Notes: generated by a model not told the origin, from the sequence alone. Positions 7,563 to 16,576 are shown, counted from the stretch's first letter. The stretch is 45,510 bases of DNA from Clostridiales bacterium (GCA_029268065.1 JAJUHC010000022.1:1-45510); one strand, 5' to 3'. Numbers and translations are program-made.

Positions 7563-10500
7563 TTGAAGATTATTCCGAGAGCATTCAGACGGCTGTTTTC
7601 AGGAATCCTGACGGTTTCATTTCTGCTATGCTTAGCTGAACCATCAGGTTTTGTTCTCGCAGCCAGGGCGGCTTCCGAATCCGCAGCGCCGGATCCAGGC
7701 AGCATAACGGTCAAGAACAATGCGGCCGGCAGCAGCGACACGGTGTACATTTACGGGCTTGCTCCCAAGGATGTGGTAAGGATTTACAACGCATCCGGAA
7801 AGCAGCTAGCCCAGGGGACCGTTTCCTCCTCGAGCAGCGAGATAACGATCAAAATCTCCCAGCTCGGCACAGTAGCGGGAAGCATTTTGGTATCCGTCAC
7901 GAGCAGCGGCTGCACGGAAAGCGCCAAAACGTCAGTGGATTACGGCGCCGAGCCCGAATCCGAAGCGATTCCGGCCGACTCCGTAACGGTCACAAACAAC
8001 GCCAAGGGCACATATGACTCCATTTACATATACGGACTTACCCCCAAGGACATAGTAAAGGTCTACAACGCTTCGGGAAAACTCCTTACGAGAAAAACCG
8101 TTGCCGCATCCGACAGCGAGATTACGATAAAGATATCGCAGCTCGGCAGCGCGGCCGGAGTGATATACCTCACGGTCACGAACAGCGGCTGCAACGAAAG
8201 CGCCAAGACCGAGGTTAGCTTCGACGCGGAGCCGCAGTCCGACGCACCCCCGGCGGACTGCATCACGGTCACGAACAATGCCGTCGGCACGGCGGACACG
8301 GTGTATGTTACAGGGCTCAGCCCCAAGGACACCGTAAAGGTCTATAACGCGGCCTCAAACGGGAAGCTTCTGGGCAAGAAGACCGTCGCTTCCACTGGCA
8401 GCGACGTTACGATCTCAATATCCCAGCTCGGCTCCGCCGCCGGAAGCGTTTTTGTTTCCGTGACCGGCAGCGGCTACATTGAGAGCGCCAGAACAGAGGT
8501 TTCTTATAGCGCGGAAAAAACCGCCTCCGCCCCGGAACTCAGTCTGATAAATATCACAAACAACCCCAAGGGAACCGCCGACACGATATGCGTAAGCGGT
8601 TTGGACGAAAACGACCAGATAAAGGTCTATAACGCGGCCTCCGGCGGAACCCTGCTCGGAAAGGCGACGGCGAGCGCCTCTACCCTGGAAGCAACCGTAA
8701 AGGTATCCCAGCTAGGCAGCTCCGCCGGCACGGTGTACGTCTCGCGCAAGGGCAGCGGCACGCTCGAGAGCAGCCGGGTCGCGGTGTCTTACAGCGCCGA
8801 AATTACTTCCGCCTCGCCGAGCAGTTACAATATAACCGTGACTAACAATCCCCAGGGAACGGCGGACACTGTTACCGTACGAAACGTGTATTCCGGAGAC
8901 GTCGTAAAGGTTTACAACTCCGCCTCAGGCGGAAGCCTGCTCGGCAAGGTCACCGCGACGGGCAGCGAAGCTACGGTCTCCATATCCCAGCTCGGCACCT
9001 CTTCAGGGAGCGTCTTTATATCCGTAACCAGCAGCTCCATGAACGAAAGCCCGAGGGTGGAAGCGGTATATGAAGCCGAGTCGGGCTCCACAGCCCCGAG
9101 CACCAGCAGCATACTCGTTACAAACAACCCCTCAGGCACCGATGACACCGTCTATGTGTCCGGGCTTACAAAGGACGATGTCGTAAGGGTGTACAATTCC
9201 TCCGGCACGGTTCTGGGTAAGGCCACCGCTACCGGCACCACACTCACCATAAGCATTACCCAGCTTGGAACCACGACCGGCTCCGTATTCGTAACGGTAA
9301 CAAGCACCGGCAAAGCCGAAAGCGCAAGGACCGAGGTCGAATATGACGCGGAAGCGTCATCGGCGGCTCCGGACGCCGGCAACATCACGGTGACGAACAA
9401 CGCGGCAGGCACCGCGGATACGGTATATGTCACTGGGCTTCTGGAAGGCGACGTAGTCAGCGTATACTCGTCGTCGAAAAAGGGCACCGCACTGGGTACG
9501 GCCACCGTTGCCCCGGGCACAGCGTACGCCACCGTTTCCATAACGCAGCTGGGTACGGCCGCCGGCAAGGTCTATGTCACCGTGACCAGCGAAAAGTCGA
9601 CTGAAAGCGGCTGCACGGAGGTTTCTTACAGCGCCGAGGGCTCCTCGGACGCTCTCAGCCTCAGCAAAATAGTGATAGTAAACAACGTATCGGGCAAAAG
9701 CGACTCCGTGAGCGTTTCCGGTCTTTCCGAAAACGATGTCGTTAAGGTTTACAACAAGGCTGTCCAGGGCGACCTTCTGGGAACCGCCACCTCAGACGCG
9801 TCCGGCACAGTCACGATATCGGTGCAGCAGCTTGGCACCGCCTCGGGAAGCGTATTTTTGACCGTCACGAGCAAGGGAAAGACCGAAAGCGCGGTAACCG
9901 AAGCCCCGTACGCCGCCGAAGCCGCTTCGTCGGCTCCCCTTGCGGACAATATCAAGGTAACGAATAACGCATCCGGAACCGCCGATACGGTGTACGTTTC
10001 CGGTCTTGCGTCCGGCGATACGGTGAACGTATACAGGACGGCCGCAAAAACGGCGACTCTCGGCAGCGCGAGCGTCGAGGGTGGTGCAACCTATGCCACC
10101 GTATCCATAGCTCAGCTCGGCTCAACAGCGGGTGAAATCTATGTTTCGGTCACGAGCACGGATTCCCTGGAAAGCGCTCTGACCAAGGTCTCCTATTCCG
10201 CCGAAGCGCAGACAAACGCGCTCAGCGAAAGCGCTGTCAGCGTTACAAACAACTATAAATCCTCCGATACGATAGTCGTATCCGGGCTTACGTACGGCGA
10301 CGTGATCAAGGTTTATGACAAAGCCGCCGGCGGCAGCCTGCTCGGGACGGTGACAGTCTCAAGCACCGCCTCGACAGCCTCGATAACCGTCGAACAGCTC
10401 GGCACCGCGTCTGGTAAAGTTTATGTCACCAAGACAAGCAAGAACCTCCAGGAGAGCGAAGTTACGGAGGTTTCGTATGATGCGGAGCCCGTTTCAACTG

Positions 10501-12728
10501 CGCCGGAAGCCGGAAATGTAACGATTGAAAATTACGCAGGCGCGTCCGATACCATAACGCTTATCGGGCTCAACGCGGGCGATATCGTGACGGTATACAA
10601 AACCGCAACCGGCTCGAATACATGGGGCTCCGGCACGGTAGCTTCCTCAAGCTCTTCAATAACGATTACCGTTCCCCAGCTCGGCAGCGCCGCCGGAATC
10701 GTATATGTATCCGTAACGAGCGCCAGCGCCGCGGAAAGCGCGAGGACAGCGGTATCTTACTCCGAAGAACCCCAGTCGGCAGCTCCCTCCGCGGATAACG
10801 TTACCGTCGTCAACAATTACAACACAAAGAGTACGGTCACGGTAAAAGGGCTTGCAAATAACGACACGGTGAATATTTACAACGCCTCAACAGGCGGAGA
10901 GCTTCTCGGCACCGGAACCGTATCCGCCTACGGAACTTCCGTAACGATCTCACTTTCCGGGCTCAGCGCCTCGGGCGGCACGATTTATGTGACTGTAACC
11001 AACTCCAAAAAGTCCGAAAGCGCAAGGACAGCCGTCAGCTATTCCTCCCAGTCCGTTTCCACTGCCCCCTCGGCTTCCGACGTTACGATCGTCAACAACG
11101 CCGACCTTTCGGACAAGCTTACCATAAAGAATCTGAACTCCGGCACGATCATTAACGTGTACGACTCCGAAACCAACGGAACCCTTCTCGGCACCGCCAC
11201 CTCGAGCGGCACCTCGGTAACCATTACCGTTGACCAGCTTGGCGCCGCCGCAGGCTCGGTATATATCACGGCTACCACCACAGGCAAAACGGAAAGCGCC
11301 AGAACGAAGGTGGACTATGAGGCCGAAAGCGCTTCCGAAGCCCTCAACAGCGGAAACGTCAAGATTGTAAACAATTCGGGGGCCTCGGATACCATAAGCA
11401 TAACCGGCCTTGCGAATGGCGACATTGTCAAAATCTACAAAACCTCCTCCGGCGTCGACTACATCGCGACGGCGACAGCTACGGGAGACCTCACGACGAC
11501 AATATCCATTTCCCAGCTCGGAACATCCTCCGGCAGCATTTACGTCAGCGTCACCACCTCAGGCAAAACCGAAAGCGCTAGGACCGAAATAGAATACGCC
11601 GCCGAATCGACGGCTCCGCTCGCCTCAAGCGTCACGGTGGTCAATAACGCCGGAATCTCTGATACAATCACTGTCGCAAACCTCAGCTCCGGCGATTTGG
11701 TCAACGTATACAGCGATGCGACCGGAAGTACTCTTATCGGCACCGCGTCGGTAAGCTCGGGCGCTTCATCGGTTACCATCACCGTGTCGCAGCTCTCCAC
11801 GACCTCAGGCTATGTGTATGTATCAGTCACGAATAGCGGTCTTGCCGAAAGCTCCCTCACCAAGGTGAGCTACCTTGCGGAAAAAACCACCGACGCCCCG
11901 GACGAAGGCGATATATACATCGTGAATAACGCCTCCGGCACCTCGGATACGGTTACCGTATACAATCTCTCCGTTGGAGACGTTGTAAAGGTTTACAACT
12001 CGGAAGGAACCGTTCTCGGAAAGGCAACGGTCCTGTCCGGAAGCACTAGCGCCACGGTTACGATATCGGATCTCGGCTCGGCGTCGGGCAGCGTATTCGT
12101 AAGCGTAAAGACCAAGGGCAAATATGAAAGCAAGACCACCGAGATCATCTATTCCGGCGAAAGCCAGTCCGCAGCTCCGTACGCGGGCAGCATCAGCATA
12201 GTAAACAACGTTTCAATTGCCGATACTATAACCGTTTCTGACCTCAATCCCACGGATCTCGTAAAGGTGTACAGCTCAACTACCGCCACCACCTGTCTCG
12301 GCTATTCGGCCGTGAATTCCGGAAGCACATCCGTCACCATCTCGATACCCCAGCTCGGCACGGCCGCGGGCAAGCTTTATATCTCCGTCACCCGCGACGG
12401 CAAAACGGAGAGCGCTAGGACCGAGGCGGATTACGCCGCCGAATCCCAGTCAAGCGAAGTAAGTCTTTCCAGCGTGGCTGTTGCAAACAACGCCACGGGT
12501 ACCGCCGATACGATAACGGTCACCGGTCTATCCGCCGGCAGCGTTATTCAGGTCTACGACCTTTTGACCGGGGGCACCCTTCTCGGCTCCGCCACCGCAT
12601 CCGAAGAGGGAACAGTAACGATAAGCGTCGCGCAGCTTGGAGCCTCGGCAGGCAGCGTTTATGTAAGCTGCACCGAAATAGGAAAAAGCGAAAGCGCGAG
12701 GACGAAGGTCAACTACGCCGCTGAATAG
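7563..12728 (+). CDS. Giant secreted repeat protein, putative adhesin
   Basis: This is a 1721-residue exported protein. The start is TTG at 7563, supported by GGATAGGGTG 6 nt upstream; an in-frame GTG at 7530 has no ribosome site. A signal peptide (basic MKIIPRAFRR, hydrophobic core, likely cut after VLAARA near residue 36) leads directly into 18 tandem repeats of about 93 residues that fill the rest. A typical repeat begins VTNNxxGTADTVYVxGL, continues VVKVYNxxxGxLLG and SISQLGTxxGxVYVSVT, and ends ESARTEVxYxAE; an Ig-like beta sandwich is likely. It is rich in Ser and Thr. I see no LPxTG, SLH or other wall anchor, and the protein stops exactly at a repeat end. Control by tandem c-di-GMP riboswitches suggests a role in attachment or biofilm matrix. 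The family is not recognised with certainty. Confidence 0.9.
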   Translation: MKIIPRAFRRLFSGILTVSFLLCLAEPSGFVLAARAASESAAPDPGSITVKNNAAGSSDTVYIYGLAPKDVVRIYNASGKQLAQGTVSSSSSEITIKISQLGTVAGSILVSVTSSGCTESAKTSVDYGAEPESEAIPADSVTVTNNAKGTYDSIYIYGLTPKDIVKVYNASGKLLTRKTVAASDSEITIKISQLGSAAGVIYLTVTNSGCNESAKTEVSFDAEPQSDAPPADCITVTNNAVGTADTVYVTGLSPKDTVKVYNAASNGKLLGKKTVASTGSDVTISISQLGSAAGSVFVSVTGSGYIESARTEVSYSAEKTASAPELSLINITNNPKGTADTICVSGLDENDQIKVYNAASGGTLLGKATASASTLEATVKVSQLGSSAGTVYVSRKGSGTLESSRVAVSYSAEITSASPSSYNITVTNNPQGTADTVTVRNVYSGDVVKVYNSASGGSLLGKVTATGSEATVSISQLGTSSGSVFISVTSSSMNESPRVEAVYEAESGSTAPSTSSILVTNNPSGTDDTVYVSGLTKDDVVRVYNSSGTVLGKATATGTTLTISITQLGTTTGSVFVTVTSTGKAESARTEVEYDAEASSAAPDAGNITVTNNAAGTADTVYVTGLLEGDVVSVYSSSKKGTALGTATVAPGTAYATVSITQLGTAAGKVYVTVTSEKSTESGCTEVSYSAEGSSDALSLSKIVIVNNVSGKSDSVSVSGLSENDVVKVYNKAVQGDLLGTATSDASGTVTISVQQLGTASGSVFLTVTSKGKTESAVTEAPYAAEAASSAPLADNIKVTNNASGTADTVYVSGLASGDTVNVYRTAAKTATLGSASVEGGATYATVSIAQLGSTAGEIYVSVTSTDSLESALTKVSYSAEAQTNALSESAVSVTNNYKSSDTIVVSGLTYGDVIKVYDKAAGGSLLGTVTVSSTASTASITVEQLGTASGKVYVTKTSKNLQESEVTEVSYDAEPVSTAPEAGNVTIENYAGASDTITLIGLNAGDIVTVYKTATGSNTWGSGTVASSSSSITITVPQLGSAAGIVYVSVTSASAAESARTAVSYSEEPQSAAPSADNVTVVNNYNTKSTVTVKGLANNDTVNIYNASTGGELLGTGTVSAYGTSVTISLSGLSASGGTIYVTVTNSKKSESARTAVSYSSQSVSTAPSASDVTIVNNADLSDKLTIKNLNSGTIINVYDSETNGTLLGTATSSGTSVTITVDQLGAAAGSVYITATTTGKTESARTKVDYEAESASEALNSGNVKIVNNSGASDTISITGLANGDIVKIYKTSSGVDYIATATATGDLTTTISISQLGTSSGSIYVSVTTSGKTESARTEIEYAAESTAPLASSVTVVNNAGISDTITVANLSSGDLVNVYSDATGSTLIGTASVSSGASSVTITVSQLSTTSGYVYVSVTNSGLAESSLTKVSYLAEKTTDAPDEGDIYIVNNASGTSDTVTVYNLSVGDVVKVYNSEGTVLGKATVLSGSTSATVTISDLGSASGSVFVSVKTKGKYESKTTEIIYSGESQSAAPYAGSISIVNNVSIADTITVSDLNPTDLVKVYSSTTATTCLGYSAVNSGSTSVTISIPQLGTAAGKLYISVTRDGKTESARTEADYAAESQSSEVSLSSVAVANNATGTADTITVTGLSAGSVIQVYDLLTGGTLLGSATASEEGTVTISVAQLGASAGSVYVSCTEIGKSESARTKVNYAAE
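7701..12725 (+). repeat. 18 tandem ~93-codon repeats
   Basis: Eighteen copies of about 279 bp lie head to tail within one reading frame. Copies share a short consensus at the protein level but differ clearly in DNA sequence. The array is therefore old and under protein-level selection rather than a recent slippage product. Copies 10-15 have a shortened GxxDT loop (for example GASDT, GISDT) compared with GTADT in early copies. Most repeat ends carry the linker AExxSxAP. Confidence 0.88.
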
Positions 12729-12766
12729 CATAATCCAAAACGCACCCCCCAATATAGCCATAAAGC

Positions 12767-12801
12767 AAGCAAACGCTCCCGTTTTTCGGGAGCGTTTGCT
12801 T
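12767..12801 (+). terminator. Terminator-like hairpin after the repeat protein
   Basis: A perfect 15-bp stem (AAGCAAACGCTCCCG and its complement) with a TTTTT loop lies 38 bp after the stop codon. There is no T-run after the 3' arm; instead CAGCC and a second hairpin follow. Confidence 0.75.
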
Positions 12802-12806
12802 CAGCC

Positions 12807-12827
12807 TGTCGAAACACTTTTTCGACA
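12807..12827 (+). repeat. Solo hairpin related to the last hairpin of elements A and B
   Basis: TGTCGAAA-CACTT-TTTCGACA matches the core of the final hairpin of elements A and B. Like them it sits next to a terminator hairpin ending in TTCAG. The rest of the element is absent. Confidence 0.6.
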
Positions 12828-12907
12828 CTCTCATCCCCTGCCACATTTTTCAATACTGTGGTCGCCGTGATACTGTATCGGCGCCAAAAAGACTTTTTAT
12901 TTCAGCA

Positions 12908-12946
12908 TTGACTCAATTAAACGCTTATGCTATTTTAATTAAGCGT
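12908..12946 (+). promoter_or_regulatory. arsR promoter with overlapping inverted repeat
   Basis: TTGACT (12908-12913) and TATTTT (12931-12936) are 17 bp apart. An inverted repeat ACGCTT (12921-12926) / AAGCGT (12941-12946), embedded in TTAATTAA-rich DNA, spans the -10 box. This is the usual place for an autoregulatory ArsR operator. Confidence 0.65.
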
Positions 12947-12973
12947 ATTCTTAATTAAAATGGAGCGTGGGTT

Positions 12974-13429
12974 ATGAATAACAACGAAGCTGTTTTGAGA
13001 GCGATGGCCGACGATACGAGGCTTGAGCTTGTTAAGCTCCTTCTGCGGCGCAAGCACTGCGTCGGGGCTCTCGCAAAGCGCCTCGGGCTGACCGAGGCCG
13101 CGGTATCACAGCATCTGAAGGTGCTGCGCGAAGCGGGGCTTATAAGCGGCGAAAAGCACGGCTACTTCATGCACTACGAGGTGGACAGGGACGCCCTGAG
13201 GGCGCTCGCGGCATACGTCGAGGAGCTTGCGTCAATACAAAGCGAGCCCTGCGTCCCCGAGGACGAGGGCTGCGTAAAAAAGCACCATAATGCGTGCCGC
13301 GCCCGAAAAGACGATGAGAACCGTGTCCTTGAAGTCCGGCAAGCCGGTCACGGCGGCGTCGCCGCCGGCGAGGGGCGCGGTCACGGGCGCTGCAGGAATC
13401 ATGTGAATTCGGGAGGGCATAAAGCTTGA
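12974..13429 (+). CDS. ArsR-family winged-helix repressor
   Basis: This 151-residue transcription regulator has an ArsR-type winged helix in residues 1-80, including the recognition helix LTEAAVSQHLKVLREAGLI and the wing GEKHGYFMHYEVD. A tail after residue 90 carries CVPEDEGC, KKHHNAC and several more His and Cys residues that could bind a soft metal or metalloid. The last 40 residues are Gly/Arg-rich and have no family match that I recognise. Its TGA stop overlaps the TTG start of the next gene (TTGA), so it is coupled to the two permease genes it probably controls. The effector is unknown; arsenic, antimony or another thiophilic ion is possible. Confidence 0.88.
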   Translation: MNNNEAVLRAMADDTRLELVKLLLRRKHCVGALAKRLGLTEAAVSQHLKVLREAGLISGEKHGYFMHYEVDRDALRALAAYVEELASIQSEPCVPEDEGCVKKHHNACRARKDDENRVLEVRQAGHGGVAAGEGRGHGRCRNHVNSGGHKA

Positions 13430-13905
13430 GCAACTATATCTTATACGGCGTGACATTAATTCTCCTTATTGTTTCCTTTATAAAGGACAGGAATAAGACC
13501 AAAACGGCGCTTATGAAGGCCTGGAAATCCTTTGAGAACATACTGCCGCAGTTTCTCGTTGTCTTGCTGCTTGTGGGGCTCATGCTCGCTGTTTTGAACC
13601 CGCAGCTGATTTCCAGAATAATCGGCGCCGATTCCGGCTGGCCAGGCGTGATACTCTCGGGCCTTGTCGGCGCGATTACTCTTATTCCCGGCTTTGTCGC
13701 TTTCCCTCTCGCAGCGATGCTGCTCAACGGCGGCGCGGGCTATATGCAGATAGGCGCCTTCGTATCCTCTCTAATGATGGTGGGCGTCGTCACCATGCCG
13801 GTAGAAATTAAGTACTTCGGCAGAAAGCTCACGATCATGCGAAACCTGCTGGCGTTCCTTTTTTCATTTGTTGTGGCTTTTGTAATAAGATTGGCGGTGG
13901 GCTGA
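13426..13905 (+). CDS. Permease (UPF0718/ArsP-like), first half
   Basis: This 159-residue membrane protein has about four hydrophobic segments and resembles the N-terminal half of the DUF318/UPF0718 permeases that include the organoarsenical exporter ArsP. The start is TTG at 13426 with GGGAGGG 8 nt upstream, overlapping the arsR stop. The conserved loop GLVGAITLIPGFVAFPLAAMLL is present. The next gene encodes the partner half one base after this stop. Two short permease genes in place of one long one are known in Clostridia, and the halves probably assemble together. The substrate is not determined. Confidence 0.82.
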   Translation: MSNYILYGVTLILLIVSFIKDRNKTKTALMKAWKSFENILPQFLVVLLLVGLMLAVLNPQLISRIIGADSGWPGVILSGLVGAITLIPGFVAFPLAAMLLNGGAGYMQIGAFVSSLMMVGVVTMPVEIKYFGRKLTIMRNLLAFLFSFVVAFVIRLAVG

Positions 13906-13906
13906 A

Positions 13907-14446
13907 ATGAAAGCGGTTTTAAAGAGATACCGCGCCTTTATCATTACCGTAATCGCTATGTCGCTGCTGACAGTCTTCAGCAGGGACACCGGCGTGAAAG
14001 CCTTCGGCGTCGCCCTAAGCTCCTTTAAGGAAATGATCTTTGTCATTCCGCCCGTCTTTGTCCTTCTCGGGCTTCTCGACGTCTGGGTACCCCGCGAGAT
14101 AATGATAAAGTATATGGGCGAGGGTTCAGGTCTGAAGGGCGTAGCGCTCGCCATTATACTCGGCTCGGCGGCTGCCGGTCCCTTATACGGCGCGTTCCCG
14201 ATTTCGGCGGTTTTCATGAAAAAGGGCGTGAAGTTTACCAATATCCTTATATTCATCGGAGCATGGTCGACGACGAAAATTCCGATGTTCCTATTCGAGA
14301 TGTCGGCGCTCGGCTCAAAATTCGCCCTGACAAGGCTCGCCGTCGATATTCCAGGCATAATAATAATCGCCCTCATACTTTCAAAGCTGATTTCAAAGGA
14401 CGAAGTGAAAATGATTTACTATAACGCGGAAACAAACGCGAAATAG
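13907..14446 (+). CDS. Permease (UPF0718/ArsP-like), second half
   Basis: This 179-residue membrane protein with about five hydrophobic segments begins one base after the preceding stop. It carries the matching motif of the family's second half, AIILGSAAAGPLYGAFPISAVFM, and an IGAWSTTKIPMFLFE stretch. Together with the preceding gene it would make a complete permease, possibly exporting the ligand of the ArsR regulator. The two pseudo-symmetric loops (PGFVAFPLAA and GPLYGAFPISA) support a split inverted-repeat fold. There is no sign that the split is a recent frameshift: both halves have proper starts and closely spaced, coupled translation. Confidence 0.82.
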   Translation: MKAVLKRYRAFIITVIAMSLLTVFSRDTGVKAFGVALSSFKEMIFVIPPVFVLLGLLDVWVPREIMIKYMGEGSGLKGVALAIILGSAAAGPLYGAFPISAVFMKKGVKFTNILIFIGAWSTTKIPMFLFEMSALGSKFALTRLAVDIPGIIIIALILSKLISKDEVKMIYYNAETNAK

Positions 14447-14490
14447 GCATTGCTTGTTTCATGCATGGACTCGGGCACATGCTCGGGTAC

Positions 14491-14543
14491 GAGCGTGCCG
14501 AAAGACCTTTTCGGCACGCTCCGAGGGGCGCAGATGCGCCCCT
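14491..14543 (+). repeat. Two-hairpin relative of the A/B element
   Basis: The first hairpin, arms GAGCGTGCCGAAA (14491-14503) and its complement (14509-14521), is a 13-bp stem that is a compensated variant of the last A/B hairpin (CGTGCC for CGTGTC, paired by GGCACG). The second, AGGGGCGCA-GA-TGCGCCCCT (14524-14543), resembles the flank palindromes of copy B. Together they lie between the convergent permease and DUF169 genes and may terminate both. Confidence 0.65.
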
Positions 14544-14549
14544 GACTTA

Positions 14550-15335
14550 TTATTTATCCTTATGGGGATCGAAGTCGCTGCCGAAAAGCTGGCCCATTTT
14601 TATAAAGAACCTGCGTCTGAACTGCATATTGTCGATGCTTGCCTTATCCTTCCGGAGCGGGAGCGTGACCCATGGCATGATCTCGAGCGCCTGCATGACC
14701 TCGTCGAGCTTCTGTCGCGGCACGGCTATCATAACCAGGTTACCGGGGTATGCCTTTCTCACCTTCAGATCCTGCGACATGGAGGTGAGCATATAGTTTA
14801 CCTTGCCGCTCAATATCGGGTAGGCGTACATCCACGCGCAGTTTACGACCGGAGCGGACCTTGTTTCCCATATGTCGCCCGTGAGGTAGCAGGAGGCTCT
14901 CATAATTATGTCCGCCTGCCTCGCGTCGCAGAAGAAAAATACGAGGTCGGGTTCAAAATCACAGAGTCCGCAGCGGCAGAACACGATGTAATTCACCGTG
15001 CCCGGCTCTAGCGAGGGTAGATTTTCGTAGAGTTTTTTGCATGCCATGGGAGAGCCGTAGATTCCGTATCCGGCGCCCATTATCCCTGCAAGCGCGGCGA
15101 CTCCGGACGGAGGTTTTCTTATCATCCCGAGAGACATTTTTCCGAAGCAGGCGTCGTTTTTTGCATCGACATAGAACTTTTCCTCCGCAAACTGCGCTTC
15201 CTTTACGAATTTGCATAAGGGGAGGCGCTTTTCGATTCTTTTTACCCCCTCCGGCTTTTCTTTGTAGAACTTGATTGCGACCGGCGGAAAATCAAACATA
15301 AACTTTTTTATCAGCTCGTCGGCCCTTTCGTGCAT
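14550..15335 (-). CDS. DUF169 family protein
   Basis: This 261-residue cytoplasmic protein of the DUF169 family is recognised by the N-terminal FPPVAIKFYKEKPEGV and the internal ACFGKMSLGM and FCRCGLCDFEPD stretches. Several cysteines (CKF, ACFG, CRCGLC, CAW) could bind a cofactor or metal, but the biochemical function of the family is not established. I chose the ATG at 15335, which has GGGAGGGG about 7 nt upstream; a longer reading to 15374 would overlap the preceding gene. It is the second gene of an operon, 17 bp after the DUF815 ATPase. Confidence 0.85.
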   Translation of the reverse strand: MHERADELIKKFMFDFPPVAIKFYKEKPEGVKRIEKRLPLCKFVKEAQFAEEKFYVDAKNDACFGKMSLGMIRKPPSGVAALAGIMGAGYGIYGSPMACKKLYENLPSLEPGTVNYIVFCRCGLCDFEPDLVFFFCDARQADIIMRASCYLTGDIWETRSAPVVNCAWMYAYPILSGKVNYMLTSMSQDLKVRKAYPGNLVMIAVPRQKLDEVMQALEIMPWVTLPLRKDKASIDNMQFRRRFFIKMGQLFGSDFDPHKDK

Positions 15336-15352
15336 TCCATACCCCTCCCGCT

Positions 15353-16576
15353 TTAATTTAATATGCCGCCGCATCTTAAAAGCTCGGCGAACTGCCTCGC
15401 AACGCGCGGGGACCTCCCTCCGCGAAGGGTGGCATATGCTTCCGCCTTAATCTTCAGCTCTCTCTCGTCGCATTCAATTCCGTAGCGGCTTATTATTCCC
15501 TTCACAATTTCAAGGTACTTTTCCGTATCCGGCTTGGAGAAGTAAACCTGCAGCCCGAATCTGTCCGAGAGGGAGACCTGCTCCTGTATGGTCTCGTTTT
15601 CGTGTATCTCGTCGCCCTGCCTGTCCGAAAACCTCTCGTTTACGATGTGTCTTCTGTTGCTCGTCGCGTATATCGCGACGTTCTGTGTTCTTGAGGATAC
15701 CGAGCCTTCGAGCACCGCTTTCAGCGCGCCTATCTGCTCGTTCTCCTTCGAAAATGAGATGTCGTCGATGAAGATTATGAATTTAAGGGGGTTCCTGCCG
15801 AGACTTTCAACCAGCCCGGGTATCTCAAGGAGCTGATTCTTCCTCACCTCTACGAGCCGGAGCCCCATGTCTCCGTATTCGTTGACTATCGCCTTTACGG
15901 TGGAGGACTTGCCTGTCCCGGCGTCTCCATAAAGGAGCGCGTTGGCCGCAGGCTTTCCGCCAAGGAGCGCCAGCGTATTGCTTGCCACTGCCTCCCTTTC
16001 CCTTTCGTAGCCCACAAGGTCTGACATTCTCACGCGGTCGGGGGTCATCACAGGGGTTACATCACCGTCGCCGAGTGTGAACATCAGGTGCTTTGAAAAT
16101 ATGCCGAAGCCCTTGCGGCTCAGACTGCTCATCCTCTCTCTGTAAGCCGCCGCGAAGTCTATTTCGCTGTTTTCCCAGTCAGGCAGGAAGCGCCCCAGCC
16201 CAAGGGACGACTTAAGCCTTCCCGACTTCAGCGCGGAGAGGGCCTCCAGCGTTTCTAGCTCGCTCGCCAGGCATTTTTCAAGTGTTTCGGAGGGCTTTTG
16301 ACCATCTGCCAGTCTCAGGACGTACATGTTTTCGTCGGATAGCACCCTGTCCAATATATATTCGCTGAGGTTCTCGTTTTCCTTAAACAGCGCCGAGACG
16401 AGTTCGGCGTATGCTGAGATTCCCTTCTCCGCGCTCCCCTTCTTGCCCTCAAGTAATAAAAGAGGCTGCAAGAGCCTTAATACCTCATCCTTCAGAATAT
16501 TGCGGAATATGACGAGCGACTCAAGCCGCAGATTCAGTTCGCTTAAAGAGTTCAAGTCCGTTGTTCCTTTCGCCAT
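15353..16576 (-). CDS. DUF815 family AAA ATPase
   Basis: This 407-residue protein has a helical N-terminal region (1-180) and a C-terminal AAA-type ATPase. Walker A is GDAGTGKS at 217-224 and Walker B is FIIFIDDISF at 266-275, followed by a sensor region IYATSNRRHIV. The family (DUF815) is widespread in Clostridia and has no firmly assigned role. Its promoter leaves almost no leader: TATAAT ends 10 nt before the ATG, and no ribosome site is visible. It is co-transcribed with the DUF169 gene. No partner gene in the window explains the ATPase's job. Confidence 0.9.
   Translation of the reverse strand: MAKGTTDLNSLSELNLRLESLVIFRNILKDEVLRLLQPLLLLEGKKGSAEKGISAYAELVSALFKENENLSEYILDRVLSDENMYVLRLADGQKPSETLEKCLASELETLEALSALKSGRLKSSLGLGRFLPDWENSEIDFAAAYRERMSSLSRKGFGIFSKHLMFTLGDGDVTPVMTPDRVRMSDLVGYEREREAVASNTLALLGGKPAANALLYGDAGTGKSSTVKAIVNEYGDMGLRLVEVRKNQLLEIPGLVESLGRNPLKFIIFIDDISFSKENEQIGALKAVLEGSVSSRTQNVAIYATSNRRHIVNERFSDRQGDEIHENETIQEQVSLSDRFGLQVYFSKPDTEKYLEIVKGIISRYGIECDERELKIKAEAYATLRGGRSPRVARQFAELLRCGGILN

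Noticed and set aside
8063..11800. Several long minus-strand frames inside the repeat gene
   Set aside because: They are antisense shadows caused by the regular codon pattern of the repeats.
13907..14446. Split permease as a frameshifted pseudogene
   Set aside because: Both halves have proper starts, tight coupling and complete sets of membrane segments.
14454..15011. Plus-strand frames across the DUF169 gene
   Set aside because: Antisense to a recognised conserved gene, with no start signal.
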